Assembly: GCA_944363635.1 (NCBI GenBank)
Contig: CALVUP010000008.1
Coordinates: 1-61,554, forward strand
Reading direction: 5' to 3'
Length of the DNA: 61,554 nt
DNA from: an uncultured Bacilli bacterium
GTDB taxonomy: Bacteria; Bacillota_I; Bacilli_A; RF39; UBA660
The notes below the pieces were generated by a model. The model ran no database searches. It was not told where the DNA came from and saw only the letters and a list, made by a program, of their open reading frames with translations. Made by a program: the position numbers and the translations under genes. This document shows positions 25,534 through 34,472 of this stretch, piece after piece. Positions within the stretch are counted from its first letter, which is position 1. Each line of letters starts with the position of its first letter.

Positions 25534-28161
25534 ATGTATTATAAAGAAACGATTGATGAGGTATTAAAAGAAGTTGATTCGAACCCAAAAGGACTTAGTG
25601 GTAGTGAAGCGAGTAAACGTTTAAGAAGTTATGGTTTAAATAAAATAGAGGATGATAAAAAGACAAGCAAATTGACTTTGTTTTTGAAGCAGTTTCAAGA
25701 TTCTATGATTATTATGCTTTTGATCGTATCTTTAATTTCTTTTGTTTATTCTTATTTAACAGGTGAATCGTATACAGACACCATTATAATTGTTTTTATT
25801 GTTCTGTTAAATGTTTTCATGGGATTTTTACAAGAAGCGAAAGCAGAAGCTTCAATAGAATCTTTAAAAAAAATCAATAATTGTAAAGTCAAAGTAAAAA
25901 GAGACAATCATGTACTTTTATGTGATTCTACTAAATTAGTTCCAGGGGATATTATTCTTTTAGAGGCAGGAGATAAGATTCCAGCGGATGGAAGAGTTAT
26001 AGAAGAAGCTTCTTCTCTTGTAGATGAGTCGGTATTAACAGGGGAGAGTATGGCTGTAGAAAAAAGTACGGATGCTATTTCAGAAACGGTACTTATTAAT
26101 GATCGAAGAAATATGGTTTATTCCGGTTGTAGTGTGATTAACGGGAAATTGGTTGTACTTGTTACTGCAACAGGGATGAATACTGAAATTGGTTTAATTG
26201 CGAAATCTATTACAACGGACAAAGATGTACCTACGCCTTTACAACAAAAAATCAATGAAATTAGTCGAAATTTAACCATTATTGTTATGTTTATCATCGG
26301 CATAGTATTTATTTATAACATTGTGGTTTTACATAGTCCTATTATTGATGTGATTATGCTTTGTATTTCTTTAATGGTTTCTGCTGTACCTGAAGGCCTT
26401 CCTGCTGTAATTTCAATTTCACTTTCTCTTGGTATTAATGAAATGGCTAAGAAAAAGGCTTTGATTCGTACATTATCATCTGTAGAAACTTTAGGTGCAA
26501 CAGAAGTTATTTGTTCTGATAAAACAGGAACAATTACTAAGAATGAAATGACAGTTGAAAAGGTTGTATTTAATGGGAAGATCATAGATGCAAAAGAACA
26601 GGAAGAATATGAAAATCTTTTTTTGGAAAACTTGGTATTATGTAACAATAGTGAAATAAATAAAAAGAAAATTCTTGGAGATCCAACAGAAACAGCTTTA
26701 GTTAAATTTGCATTAAATCAAAAAAAAGACTTTTTAAAAGTGATTAAATCTTCTCCACGATTGTTAGAAATTCCATTTGATTCGGAAAGAAAAATGATGA
26801 GTACAGTGAATGAAGTAGATGGGCATACACTTTTATTTTCAAAAGGAAGTTTAGAATCTTTATTAGATCAAAGTGATTTTTACTATGAGAACGGTAAGAT
26901 TGCAAAGTTAACGAAAGCAAAAAGAATTGCGTTTAAAACGATGGCTGCGACTTTAGAAGATCGAGCGCTTCGTGTTTTATCATTTGCTTATCGTGAAATT
27001 GATGAATCCGAATATAAAGGAAAAGAAGATCAGGACTTACTTGTTCTTGAAGATAAACTTATCTTTTTAGGTATGGTTGGAATGATTGATCCACCACGTG
27101 AACATGTGAAAGAATCGATTGCAATGTGTAAAGAGGCTGGAATTATTCCAGTTATGATTACAGGAGATAGTTTAAATACTGCAAAGGCAATTGCTAAAAA
27201 TATTGGACTTATTGAAAAAGAAAATGAATGTATTGAAGGAAAAGAATTAGAAAAATATTCAGATAGTGAAATGACAAACGTTGTTAAAAAATATCGTGTG
27301 TATGCTCGTGTCTCTCCAAACGATAAGGTTCGTATTGTTCGTGCATGGCAAAGAAATCAAAAGGTTGTTGCTATGACTGGGGATGGAGTCAATGATGCTC
27401 CAGCGATTAAATTAGCGCATATTGGTATTGGAATGGGGCAAACTGGAACCGAAGTTACCAAAAGTGTGGCGGATGTGCTTCTTCTTGATGATTGTTTTAA
27501 TACCATTGTGGATGCAGTCAAAGAAGGTAGAAGAATTTATACCAATATTCGTAATGTTATTTTGTATTCTTTATCTAGTAATTTTGCAGAAATCTTCATT
27601 GTAGTGATTGGTATGTTTTTAGGACTTAATATTTTGCTTCCTATTCACATTTTATTTATTGATTTATTTACAGATGCTATTTTGTCTATTTGTTTGGCGT
27701 TTGAAAAAAGCAGTAAAAACATCATGAAAGAAAAACCTCATAAATCAAGCAATAAATTTTTTACTCCTTTCATGACAGCATTTTTACTTATTTCAGCTGT
27801 TATTGAGTCAGGCCTTATTTATATAACTTATCGAATGGGATTAAACACTTTTGGACCTGTAGTAGCTCAAAGCATGGCTTTCTTATGTTTAATTGTACAA
27901 GAAATGTTTTTTGCTATTAATTGTAGAAACTTGAAAGAACCTATTTTAAAACATGGTTTGTTTAGTAATAAATATGTAAATATTGGATTTATTGCTTTAA
28001 TTGTTTTACAATTTTTAGTGTTTGTAACTCCGATTCGCGATGTATTACATGTTGTACCACTTGATTTTACAGCCGTAGGAATGATTATTGGAATGAATCT
28101 TATCGCTTTTGTAATTATTGAGTTTTTAAAGCCAATCGTTCGAAGATTCTTTAAAGATTAG
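25534..28161 (+). CDS. Ca2+-type P-type (P2A) cation ATPase
   Basis: 875 residues. The actuator domain has LTGESMAVEKS, the phosphorylation site is SDKTGTITKNEM, the nucleotide domain includes SKGSLESLL, and the hinge is MTGDGVNDAPAIKLAHIG. In helix 4 the calcium-site motif PEGLP is present (SAVPEGLPAVISI), and the C-terminal four helices are complete, as in PMCA/SERCA-like bacterial pumps. It exports Ca2+ (or Mn2+) at ATP cost. TATAAT at 25507-25512 lies upstream. It is not in an operon. Confidence 0.94.
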   Translation: MYYKETIDEVLKEVDSNPKGLSGSEASKRLRSYGLNKIEDDKKTSKLTLFLKQFQDSMIIMLLIVSLISFVYSYLTGESYTDTIIIVFIVLLNVFMGFLQEAKAEASIESLKKINNCKVKVKRDNHVLLCDSTKLVPGDIILLEAGDKIPADGRVIEEASSLVDESVLTGESMAVEKSTDAISETVLINDRRNMVYSGCSVINGKLVVLVTATGMNTEIGLIAKSITTDKDVPTPLQQKINEISRNLTIIVMFIIGIVFIYNIVVLHSPIIDVIMLCISLMVSAVPEGLPAVISISLSLGINEMAKKKALIRTLSSVETLGATEVICSDKTGTITKNEMTVEKVVFNGKIIDAKEQEEYENLFLENLVLCNNSEINKKKILGDPTETALVKFALNQKKDFLKVIKSSPRLLEIPFDSERKMMSTVNEVDGHTLLFSKGSLESLLDQSDFYYENGKIAKLTKAKRIAFKTMAATLEDRALRVLSFAYREIDESEYKGKEDQDLLVLEDKLIFLGMVGMIDPPREHVKESIAMCKEAGIIPVMITGDSLNTAKAIAKNIGLIEKENECIEGKELEKYSDSEMTNVVKKYRVYARVSPNDKVRIVRAWQRNQKVVAMTGDGVNDAPAIKLAHIGIGMGQTGTEVTKSVADVLLLDDCFNTIVDAVKEGRRIYTNIRNVILYSLSSNFAEIFIVVIGMFLGLNILLPIHILFIDLFTDAILSICLAFEKSSKNIMKEKPHKSSNKFFTPFMTAFLLISAVIESGLIYITYRMGLNTFGPVVAQSMAFLCLIVQEMFFAINCRNLKEPILKHGLFSNKYVNIGFIALIVLQFLVFVTPIRDVLHVVPLDFTAVGMIIGMNLIAFVIIEFLKPIVRRFFKD

Positions 28162-28233
28162 GTATAAAATTTAAATAATGAACTATTATAATAGGATAGG
28201 GTAAGAGTGTAAAATGTGAAGATTTCGTGAAAA

Positions 28234-28275
28234 TTAGCACTCTACTATTGCAATTGCTAAAAAGTGTGTTATAAT
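28234..28275 (+). promoter_or_regulatory. CIRCE-like operator overlapping the hsp20 promoter
   Basis: TTAGCACTC (28234-28242), nine bases, then AATTGCTAA (28252-28260). The CIRCE consensus is TTAGCACTC-N9-GAGTGCTAA: the left arm is perfect, the right arm matches 7 of 9. It overlaps TTGCAA (28248-28253), which with TATAAT (28270-28275) makes a promoter of 16-bp spacing. HrcA repression of hsp20 is inferred. Confidence 0.8.
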
Positions 28276-28364
28276 AAGATTGTAAAAAGAAAAAGATAAA
28301 AAAGATGCTTTTTACAAATGATACTTTAGGTGTCAACACATAAAAGGAAAGGATGATGATTATT

Positions 28365-28787
28365 ATGATGATGATACCAAGAAGAAGTGATTTTGATATT
28401 TTTGATGATATGTTTCGTGATCCATTTTTTAGAGGTGAATCTAACAAGCTAATGAAAACTGATATTAAAGAAAAGGATGATAAGTATCTAATTGATATAG
28501 ATTTGCCTGGTTATGACAAAGATAATATTACTGTTGATGTTGAAAATGGATATTTAAACATTCATGCTACAACAGATAATAGTAAAGAAGAAACAGAAGA
28601 GGACGGCAAATATGTTCGTCAAGAAAGATATGTTGGGGAATGCTCAAGAAGTTTCTATGTTGGTGATGATGTTGAAAATGATGACATCAAAGCAAGTTTT
28701 AGAAATGGTACATTGAAATTAGAAGTTCCTAAAAAAGATCAAAAGAAAGAATTACCTGAAAAGAAACATATACAAATTGAAGGATAA
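28365..28787 (+). CDS. hsp20: Small heat shock protein (Hsp20/alpha-crystallin)
   Basis: About 140 residues: an N-terminal MIPRRSDFDIFDDMF, an alpha-crystallin domain (DIKEKDDKYLIDIDLPGYDK to FRNGTLKLEVPKK), and a C-terminal IQIEG tail. It holds unfolding proteins in the cytoplasm. The start is uncertain: five in-frame ATGs lie between 28353 and 28371, and AAGGA/AAAGG just upstream would fit 28356 or 28365. A CIRCE-like operator precedes it, so heat induction through HrcA is likely. Confidence 0.93.
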   Translation: MMMIPRRSDFDIFDDMFRDPFFRGESNKLMKTDIKEKDDKYLIDIDLPGYDKDNITVDVENGYLNIHATTDNSKEETEEDGKYVRQERYVGECSRSFYVGDDVENDDIKASFRNGTLKLEVPKKDQKKELPEKKHIQIEG

Positions 28788-28790
28788 AAA

Positions 28791-28819
28791 AAAAGAATCA
28801 TTGGAGATTCTTTTTTTTC
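28791..28819 (+). terminator. Terminator of hsp20
   Basis: AAAAAGAATC, loop, GATTCTTTTTTTT. Confidence 0.85.
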
Positions 28820-28839
28820 ATATAAACATATAAATATTT

Positions 28840-29298
28840 TTAATTTAAAAGATAAACACCAATGTTCAAATAAAGAGCATAAATAAGCCATAGAAAATAG
28901 GGAATAAATAGATAAGCGGATGGTTTGTAACGCTTATTCCATAGAATGATAAGTAGAAGTACTAGAATTCCTAATAAAAAAATCCAGAAAATAGAAACCA
29001 AGCGCCATTTTAAAACAAAGAAAAATATAGACCACAAAGCATTTACAAGTAATTGCAAATAGTAAAGAATGGTTTCTTTTGTTTTATTTTTATAAATGGT
29101 GTTTTGAAATAAATAGTAAGCAATTCCCATCAGTAGGTAAAGAATGCTCCAAGCGATTGGAAATAAAAATCCGGGTGGAGATAGGGGAGGCTGGTTGAGT
29201 GTATTATAATCAATGGATGAAGAGGTGAGTATTCCAACAACACTTCCTACAACAAGTGGTAAAAACAAATAAAAGAGATTGCGTAATGTGTTTTTCAT
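28840..29298 (-). CDS. tspO: TspO/MBR family membrane protein
   Basis: 152 residues, five transmembrane helices, with the family signatures: PPLSPPGFLFPIAWSILYLLMG in loop 1/helix 2 (seen as PPLSPPG and FPIAWSILYL), LLVNALWSIFFF in helix 3 and LWLIYALYLN in helix 5. TspO binds tetrapyrroles and related ligands; the physiological role in Bacillota is not settled. It reads convergently with hsp20. AAGGAAG precedes the start. Confidence 0.92.
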   Translation of the reverse strand: MKNTLRNLFYLFLPLVVGSVVGILTSSSIDYNTLNQPPLSPPGFLFPIAWSILYLLMGIAYYLFQNTIYKNKTKETILYYLQLLVNALWSIFFFVLKWRLVSIFWIFLLGILVLLLIILWNKRYKPSAYLFIPYFLWLIYALYLNIGVYLLN

Positions 29299-29390
29299 AT
29301 GATCTTCCTTTCATTATCATTCTATTGCTCTTCGAAATAAAATATGTTTCTTTTCTTTTGGCTATGGTATAATTTTAAGTGGTGAAGTGT

Positions 29391-29639
29391 ATGAAAAAAG
29401 TAGAACAAATTCTAAAAGAAGTGAATACGAAAACACAGGAAAAAGTGGATTGGACTCGTGCTTGGAGTCAAACGTATCCTATATTGAAGGAATATCCTAA
29501 ACAAATTGATGTGAAAGAGTATGAAGAAAAAGTTCAGAATTTACTTATAGATTTAATGGAAAAGTATAAATATACGAAATTAGATGCTATGTTGGTATTA
29601 AAAGATATCCTATATCATGTGTGGAAAGATAAAAAATAA
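29391..29639 (+). CDS. Small protein paired with a DUF1848 protein
   Basis: 82 residues, helical and charged (MKKVEQILKEVNTKTQEK, then VDWTRAWSQTYPILKEYPKQ). GGTGAAG precedes ATG 29391 and TATAAT lies at 29368-29373. It is followed nine bases later by the DUF1848 gene, so both are co-transcribed. No recognised family; no membrane or metal motif. Confidence 0.7.
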   Translation: MKKVEQILKEVNTKTQEKVDWTRAWSQTYPILKEYPKQIDVKEYEEKVQNLLIDLMEKYKYTKLDAMLVLKDILYHVWKDKK

Positions 29640-29648
29640 GAGGTTGCT

Positions 29649-30536
29649 ATGATTTTAAATGTTAGCGGTAGAACGGATATTGTTGCGTTTTATACAAAAT
29701 GGTTCATGAATCGTTATAAAGAAGGATTTCTTGATGTTAGAAATCCTTTTAATCCCAATTTGGTAAGTCGTATTTATTTTGAAGATGTTGATCTTTTGCT
29801 CTTTTGTACAAAAAATCCTATCCCCATTTTACCTTATTTAAAAAGAATTCAAAAACCAATTCTTTTTCATGTAACATTAACTCCTTATAAACAGGATATA
29901 GAACCCAATGTGCCGGATAAAAGATTCGTGATTGAAGCCATTAAAAAATTATCTAAAATAATTGGTACAGATCATTTGATTGTTCGATACGATCCTATTT
30001 TTTTAAGTGAAAAATATAATCTAGAGTATCATAAAAAAGCCTTTCATAGGATGTGTTCTTTATTAAAAGGATCAGTAAAAACAATTATTGTTTCATTTAT
30101 TGATGATTATAAAAATGTAAGAAAGAATACACGAGTATTAGGTATAAAAGAATTTAGAGAAGAGGATTATAAAGAAATTGGACTTTCTTTTAGCAAAAGT
30201 GCTTTAGAAAATGATATGACAGTACAAACTTGTTTTGAAGAACGAAATTTAGTTGAATATGGCTTTGTAAAAGGGGAATGCCTTTCTCACAGTCTGGCTT
30301 TTCAATTGACGGGAAAAACAAATTTTAAAACATGGAAGGCTCGAAAAGAAAGAAAATGCAATTGTGTTGAAATGGTGGATATTGGTGTATACAATTCCTG
30401 TCGACATTTTTGTAAGTATTGTTATGCGAATTTTGATGAGAATAAAGTAAAGATGAATTATGAAGAACATGATTCAAATTCTTCTTTACTTATTGATCAC
30501 TTAAAAACAAATGATGTCATAAAAAGAAGAAAATAA
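29649..30536 (+). CDS. DUF1848 family protein (radical-SAM-like Cys cluster)
   Basis: 295 residues. It begins with the family signature ILNVSGRTDIVAFYTKWF and continues with RNPFNPNLVSRI and LFCTKNPIPIL. At the C-terminus is a Cys cluster CNCVEMVDIGVYNSCRHF followed by CKYCYANF, which probably binds an Fe-S cluster. Members of this family are conserved in Bacillota and unstudied. A bidirectional hairpin at about 30535-30571 (AAAAGATTGAT/ATCAATCTTTT) ends it and faces the tetR gene. Confidence 0.87.
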   Translation: MILNVSGRTDIVAFYTKWFMNRYKEGFLDVRNPFNPNLVSRIYFEDVDLLLFCTKNPIPILPYLKRIQKPILFHVTLTPYKQDIEPNVPDKRFVIEAIKKLSKIIGTDHLIVRYDPIFLSEKYNLEYHKKAFHRMCSLLKGSVKTIIVSFIDDYKNVRKNTRVLGIKEFREEDYKEIGLSFSKSALENDMTVQTCFEERNLVEYGFVKGECLSHSLAFQLTGKTNFKTWKARKERKCNCVEMVDIGVYNSCRHFCKYCYANFDENKVKMNYEEHDSNSSLLIDHLKTNDVIKRRK

Positions 30537-30558
30537 AAGATTGATAAACTAAGAACGA

Positions 30559-31089
30559 TCAATCTTTTATTCTGCCTTTATATTCACTTTTCAAAATCGA
30601 ATTAATCTCTTCAGGCGTTTCTTTACATCCATTGTTTAACCAATGTTTAATAATTGCATTTAATCCACTTTTAAAGAATTCAATATGATAATCAATAAAT
30701 TGATCATTAAAATATAATTTTGTTAAATTGGTATCATATTTAGTAATTTTAAAATTTCGATCAAATCCTAATTTAAAATAAGTTTTATAGAAAAGTTGAT
30801 TCTCTTTAATATGTTTAAATAATTTTAGATAATCATTGCTATTGTAACTACGCTCTATTTCATCTTTATATAAATCTGCTACATTACTTTCTAGTTTTTC
30901 TCTTACTTTATCTGCTAAATCATAAATATCAATATAATTAGCATAGAAAGTAGAACGGTTTAATTTCGATAATTTGCATATATCGGTAACGGTTACTTCA
31001 TTTATTTCTTTGGTTTGAAGCAAGTTTATAAAAACTTTTTCTATTTTTTCTTGTGATTCTTTTCTTCGTTTATTATTTGGTTTATTCAT
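30559..31089 (-). CDS. TetR family transcriptional regulator
   Basis: 176 residues. N-terminal HTH: EKVFINLLQTKEINEVTVTD, then ICKLSKLNRSTFYANYIDIYDLA, the TetR recognition region. The ligand domain is helical (DRNFKITKYDTNLTKLYFND). ATG 31089 follows GGAGGAA; the four upstream in-frame codons are inside the ribosome-site region. It is divergent from a small repeat protein and the gap contains two copies of C(A/G)ACAAATGTTG, a likely operator for both genes. Confidence 0.92.
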   Translation of the reverse strand: MNKPNNKRRKESQEKIEKVFINLLQTKEINEVTVTDICKLSKLNRSTFYANYIDIYDLADKVREKLESNVADLYKDEIERSYNSNDYLKLFKHIKENQLFYKTYFKLGFDRNFKITKYDTNLTKLYFNDQFIDYHIEFFKSGLNAIIKHWLNNGCKETPEEINSILKSEYKGRIKD

Positions 31090-31106
31090 AATTTCCTCCA
31101 TTATTC

Positions 31107-31118
31107 CAACAAATGTTG
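31107..31118. promoter_or_regulatory. TetR operator copy 1
   Basis: CAACAAATGTTG: arms CAACA/TGTTG around AA. It lies 18 bases upstream of the tetR start, where binding would block tetR itself. Confidence 0.65.
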
Positions 31119-31175
31119 TAAAATTGATGATTGTTTTTTTCTTCTATTTAATAGTATATTATAAATGTAAAAAAA

Positions 31176-31187
31176 CGACAAATGTTG
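31176..31187. promoter_or_regulatory. TetR operator copy 2
   Basis: CGACAAATGTTG, eleven of twelve bases the same as copy 1, 21 bases before the small gene on the other strand. A likely site for repression of that gene. Confidence 0.65.
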
Positions 31188-31208
31188 TTTTAAAAAGGAG
31201 GTGATAAA

Positions 31209-31454
31209 ATGGCTAAATCAAAATTAGTAAAAGCAAATGAAAAGATTGCAGAAAAAGTGACAACCGGTTTTCAAAAAATGAGTGATACAGTTACATCTGG
31301 TTTTAAAAAGATGAGTGATGGTGTTGTAAAGGGATATACAAAGATTGAAGATAAATTTGTAGATCAATATTTAACAAAAGAAGGAGAAACCGTAGAAGAG
31401 GCAAAACAAAGATTAAAAAAAGAACAAGAAGAACGAGAAAATGCAAAACACTAA
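31209..31454 (+). CDS. Small amphipathic-repeat protein under TetR control
   Basis: 81 residues, almost entirely helical. Three imperfect 11-13-residue repeats in the middle: TGFQKMSDTVT, SGFKKMSDGVV, KGYTKIEDKFV, which give an amphipathic helix suited to lipid or surface binding. A charged C-terminal end (EEAKQRLKKEQEERENAKH) follows. AAAGGAGGTGAT is a strong ribosome site. A terminator follows at 31474-31498. I do not recognise the family; the divergent TetR makes it a probable regulated target. Confidence 0.78.
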   Translation: MAKSKLVKANEKIAEKVTTGFQKMSDTVTSGFKKMSDGVVKGYTKIEDKFVDQYLTKEGETVEEAKQRLKKEQEERENAKH

Positions 31455-31473
31455 TTTTAATTAAAGATATAGA

Positions 31474-31498
31474 GACTATTTAAAAGATAGTCTTTTTT
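31474..31498 (+). terminator. Terminator of the small repeat-protein gene
   Basis: GACTAT, loop, ATAGTC, then TTTTTT. Confidence 0.8.
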
Positions 31499-31551
31499 GT
31501 TGAAATATTTTTGTTTAATGATAAAATGAAAATAAATAGTGAGGAATTTTT

Positions 31552-32496
31552 ATGATAAAAAGACAAAAAGTATATGATTTATATTGGTATTTTGCTTATG
31601 AAAGACAAAATATATTTTGGAAGAAATTGAACAGTGAAGAAGCTCCATGGACAGAAGATACAATACTAAGAGCTTATAAATTTTGTAATAGTTATAGGGT
31701 AAATGATCGAGTAAGTCAATATTTACTTAAGCATGTAATTTATAACGGTAGAAAATATAAGGATGAGGATATGCTTTTTCGAATTCTTTTATTTAAACTC
31801 TTTAATAAAGAATCAACTTGGGAATTATTATTGAATCATTTTGAAGATATAACCCTAGAAACATTTGATGTAAAAAGATATTCAGAAGTTTTAGAGGATG
31901 CTATATCCAGTGGAATAAAAATATATAATGATGCTTATATCAGTTGTGCCAATAAAGCATTTGGTTATGATCGAAAACATGAGAATCATCTGGCATTACT
32001 TGAGAATATGTTTTTTAAGGATAAAGTGCAAGATAAACTAGTTCAGTGTAAAACAATGGAAGAAGCATTTCATATTATTAAGCGTTATCCTTTGATTGGG
32101 AACTTTATGGCTTATCAACTTATTACGGATATAAATTATAGTGAAGTGGTTGATTGGAGTGAAAATGAATTTACAGTTGCGGGTCCAGGGGCCATTCGTG
32201 GTATTCATAAATGTTTTATTGATAAAGGGGGTAGGCGTGATGAAGAGATTATAAGATATATGTATGAACATCAAGAAGAAGAGTTTAAAAGACTTCATTT
32301 AAATTTTAAAAGAATTGGGAATCGACCTTTACAACTTATCGATTGTCAAAATCTTTTTTGTGAGGTAGATAAATATTGTAGAGTGGCCTTGCCAAATTTA
32401 AAATCCAATCGAACGAAAATTAAGAAGAAGTATGCTCCTAAAAAAGAAACGATCGTATATATGTATCCGAAAAAATGGGATATTTTTATAAAATAG
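31552..32496 (+). CDS. 5-hydroxymethyluracil DNA kinase-like / alpha-glutamyl-putrescinyl thymine pyrophosphorylase-like protein
   Basis: 314 residues that match what I know of the HMUDK-helical (alpha-glutamyl/putrescinyl-thymine pyrophosphorylase, clade 3) family. It starts with YWYFAYERQNIFWKKLN and APWTEDTILRAYKFCNSYR, then VNDRVSQYLLKHVIY. A C-terminal part includes IGNFMAYQLITDINYSE and AGPGAIRGIHKCF. In phages these proteins help make hypermodified thymine in DNA and resemble DNA-glycosylase folds. Here it lies 21 bases before mutY in the same direction, which suggests a base-repair or base-modification job. Function in bacteria is unproven. Confidence 0.75.
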   Translation: MIKRQKVYDLYWYFAYERQNIFWKKLNSEEAPWTEDTILRAYKFCNSYRVNDRVSQYLLKHVIYNGRKYKDEDMLFRILLFKLFNKESTWELLLNHFEDITLETFDVKRYSEVLEDAISSGIKIYNDAYISCANKAFGYDRKHENHLALLENMFFKDKVQDKLVQCKTMEEAFHIIKRYPLIGNFMAYQLITDINYSEVVDWSENEFTVAGPGAIRGIHKCFIDKGGRRDEEIIRYMYEHQEEEFKRLHLNFKRIGNRPLQLIDCQNLFCEVDKYCRVALPNLKSNRTKIKKKYAPKKETIVYMYPKKWDIFIK

Positions 32497-32517
32497 AAGT
32501 GAGGAAGGAAGAGAAAT

Positions 32518-33549
32518 ATGCAAAATATTACACAAAATTTATTAGATTGGTATAGCAAAAATAAAAGGGATCTTCCTTGGCGTAAAACAAAAAATCCTTA
32601 TTACATATGGATTAGTGAAATTATGCTTCAACAAACAAGAGTTGAAGTTGTAAAAGTCTATTATGAACGTTTTATCAAACGTCTTCCGACATTGAAAGAT
32701 TTATCAACAATTCCGGAAGATGAACTTTTAAAATTATGGGAAGGTCTTGGCTATTATAGTCGGGTAAGAAACATGCAAAAAACGGCTAAAACCTTAATTG
32801 ATGCAGGGAAAAATAATTTACCAAATACAAAGAAAGAATTATTAAATTTACCAGGAATTGGTAAGTATACCGCTGGTGCTATTTTATCTATTGCTTTTGA
32901 TAAGCCAAGTGTTGCTATTGATGGAAATGTTTATCGAGTCTTAGGACGTTATTACGCTATTGGTGATTCCATTTCAAAGGGCAGTACATATACGATCTAT
33001 GAACAACGAATGCATAAAATTTTACCAAAAAGACAGTCGGGAGATTTTATACAAAGTTTTATGGATTTAGGAAATGAAATTTGTACTTCTAAAAGTCCTA
33101 AATGTGAGAGTTGTCCTTTACAAAAAGAATGCAAAGCTAAAAAATTAAATCAGGTAGGGATGTATCCTGTAAAAGATAAACAAAAAGAGAAAAAAATAGA
33201 AGAACGCTCTGTCTTTCTTTTGGTTTATAAGGATAAAGTGGCTATTCAAAAAAGAAAGAGTACAGGGTTACTTGCATCTATGTATGAATTTCCAAATATA
33301 CAAAAGACCATGTCTACTATAGATATAGAAAATGCATTATTTGATAAAAACATTTCTTATCAATATGTTTCTCCAGTTGGTGATGCAAAACATGTTTTTT
33401 CTCATGTCATTTGGTATATGAAAGGGTATATTATTGAACTTAAAAAACCATTAGATAATTATTGTTGGGTTACAAAACAACAATTAAAAAATGAATATTC
33501 AATACCAAGTGCTTTTTCTTCTTATTTAGATTATTTTCTTAAAAGGTAA
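32518..33549 (+). CDS. mutY: MutY, A/G-specific adenine DNA glycosylase
   Basis: 343 residues. HhH and catalytic region: WISEIMLQQTRVEVVKVYYERF (contains the catalytic Glu), LPGIGKYTAGAILSIAF with the Asp of SVAIDGNVYRVL. The Fe-S loop CTSKSPKCESCPLQKEC follows. The C-terminal third is the Nudix-like 8-oxoG recognition domain (FLLVYKDKVAIQKRK, SYQYVSPVGDAKHVFSHVIW). It removes adenine opposite 8-oxoguanine. AGGAAGGAAG precedes the ATG. It shares a transcript with the HMUDK-like gene. Confidence 0.95.
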   Translation: MQNITQNLLDWYSKNKRDLPWRKTKNPYYIWISEIMLQQTRVEVVKVYYERFIKRLPTLKDLSTIPEDELLKLWEGLGYYSRVRNMQKTAKTLIDAGKNNLPNTKKELLNLPGIGKYTAGAILSIAFDKPSVAIDGNVYRVLGRYYAIGDSISKGSTYTIYEQRMHKILPKRQSGDFIQSFMDLGNEICTSKSPKCESCPLQKECKAKKLNQVGMYPVKDKQKEKKIEERSVFLLVYKDKVAIQKRKSTGLLASMYEFPNIQKTMSTIDIENALFDKNISYQYVSPVGDAKHVFSHVIWYMKGYIIELKKPLDNYCWVTKQQLKNEYSIPSAFSSYLDYFLKR

Positions 33550-33596
33550 ACAACAATTCTTTCTTCTTGCATACAATACTCATAGGAGTTGGTAGT

Positions 33597-34406
33597 ATGA
33601 AAAAAGGAATTGATGTTTCTTCTTATCAAGGAAAAATTGATTGGACACGTGTAAAACCATATATTGATTTTGCTATTCTTCGTTGTGGGTATGGAAATAA
33701 TATTCGTAGTCAAGATGATGTGTATTATGAACGAAATGCTGAAATGTGTAGACAGTTAAATATACCATTTGGTGTTTACTTATTTAGTTATGCGACAACG
33801 TTAGATGAAGCACGTAGTGAAGTAGAACATACACTTCGTTTGATTCGTAATAAAAAATTAGAATACCCTGTATTTTTAGATGTGGAAACGCAAAGACAAA
33901 TGGCTTTGCCTAAAGAAAAATTAATTGAAATTGTAAGGTATTATTGTGAAGAAATGGAAAAGGCTGGTTATTATGTTGGAATTTATTCTAGTTTAAATCG
34001 TTTTCGAAGTAATTTAGATTCAAAAGAATTAGATCCATTTGATAAATGGGTCGCAGAGTGGAATGATACCTTTAGTTATACGGGAAAAGCGGGTATGTGG
34101 CAAAAAACTTCTTATGAACAAATCGCAGGTATAACCGGTCGAGTTGATGGAGACGAAGCTTTTTATGATTACCCAAAAATTATTCGTGATGCTGGATTAA
34201 ATCATTTAAATGAAACTTTAAAATATCGAAAAGGAGAAAAAATATACGTATCTGGTGATATTTATGAGGATCGTGAGGCTCGTGGCGTTGTTCGTAATGT
34301 TTGTGATCAGGAATTTACAATTGAAGAAGTCATAGAAGGTGCTGAGGCTCCTTATAAAATTAGTGAAGGATATGTTAAAGCGGAAGATGTATATACAAAA
34401 AGTTAA
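33597..34406 (+). CDS. Glycoside hydrolase family 25 (lysozyme-like muramidase)
   Basis: 269 residues: GIDVSSYQGKIDW at the start, FAILRCGYG, VFLDVET with the catalytic Asp and Glu, and WVAEWND. The C-terminal 70 residues (about 200-269, KGEKIYVSGDIYEDREARGV) form a short SH3-like or unknown domain. There is no signal peptide, which is unusual for a secreted muramidase; it may use another route or act with a holin. ATG 33597 follows GGAGTTGG; the earlier in-frame ATG overlaps the mutY end. Confidence 0.9.
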   Translation: MKKGIDVSSYQGKIDWTRVKPYIDFAILRCGYGNNIRSQDDVYYERNAEMCRQLNIPFGVYLFSYATTLDEARSEVEHTLRLIRNKKLEYPVFLDVETQRQMALPKEKLIEIVRYYCEEMEKAGYYVGIYSSLNRFRSNLDSKELDPFDKWVAEWNDTFSYTGKAGMWQKTSYEQIAGITGRVDGDEAFYDYPKIIRDAGLNHLNETLKYRKGEKIYVSGDIYEDREARGVVRNVCDQEFTIEEVIEGAEAPYKISEGYVKAEDVYTKS

Positions 34407-34472
34407 TCATCTGTAGAGGTGATTCTTTTGTTATGTTATAATAGATATAATTGCATGAAGGAGGTAAAGGAA

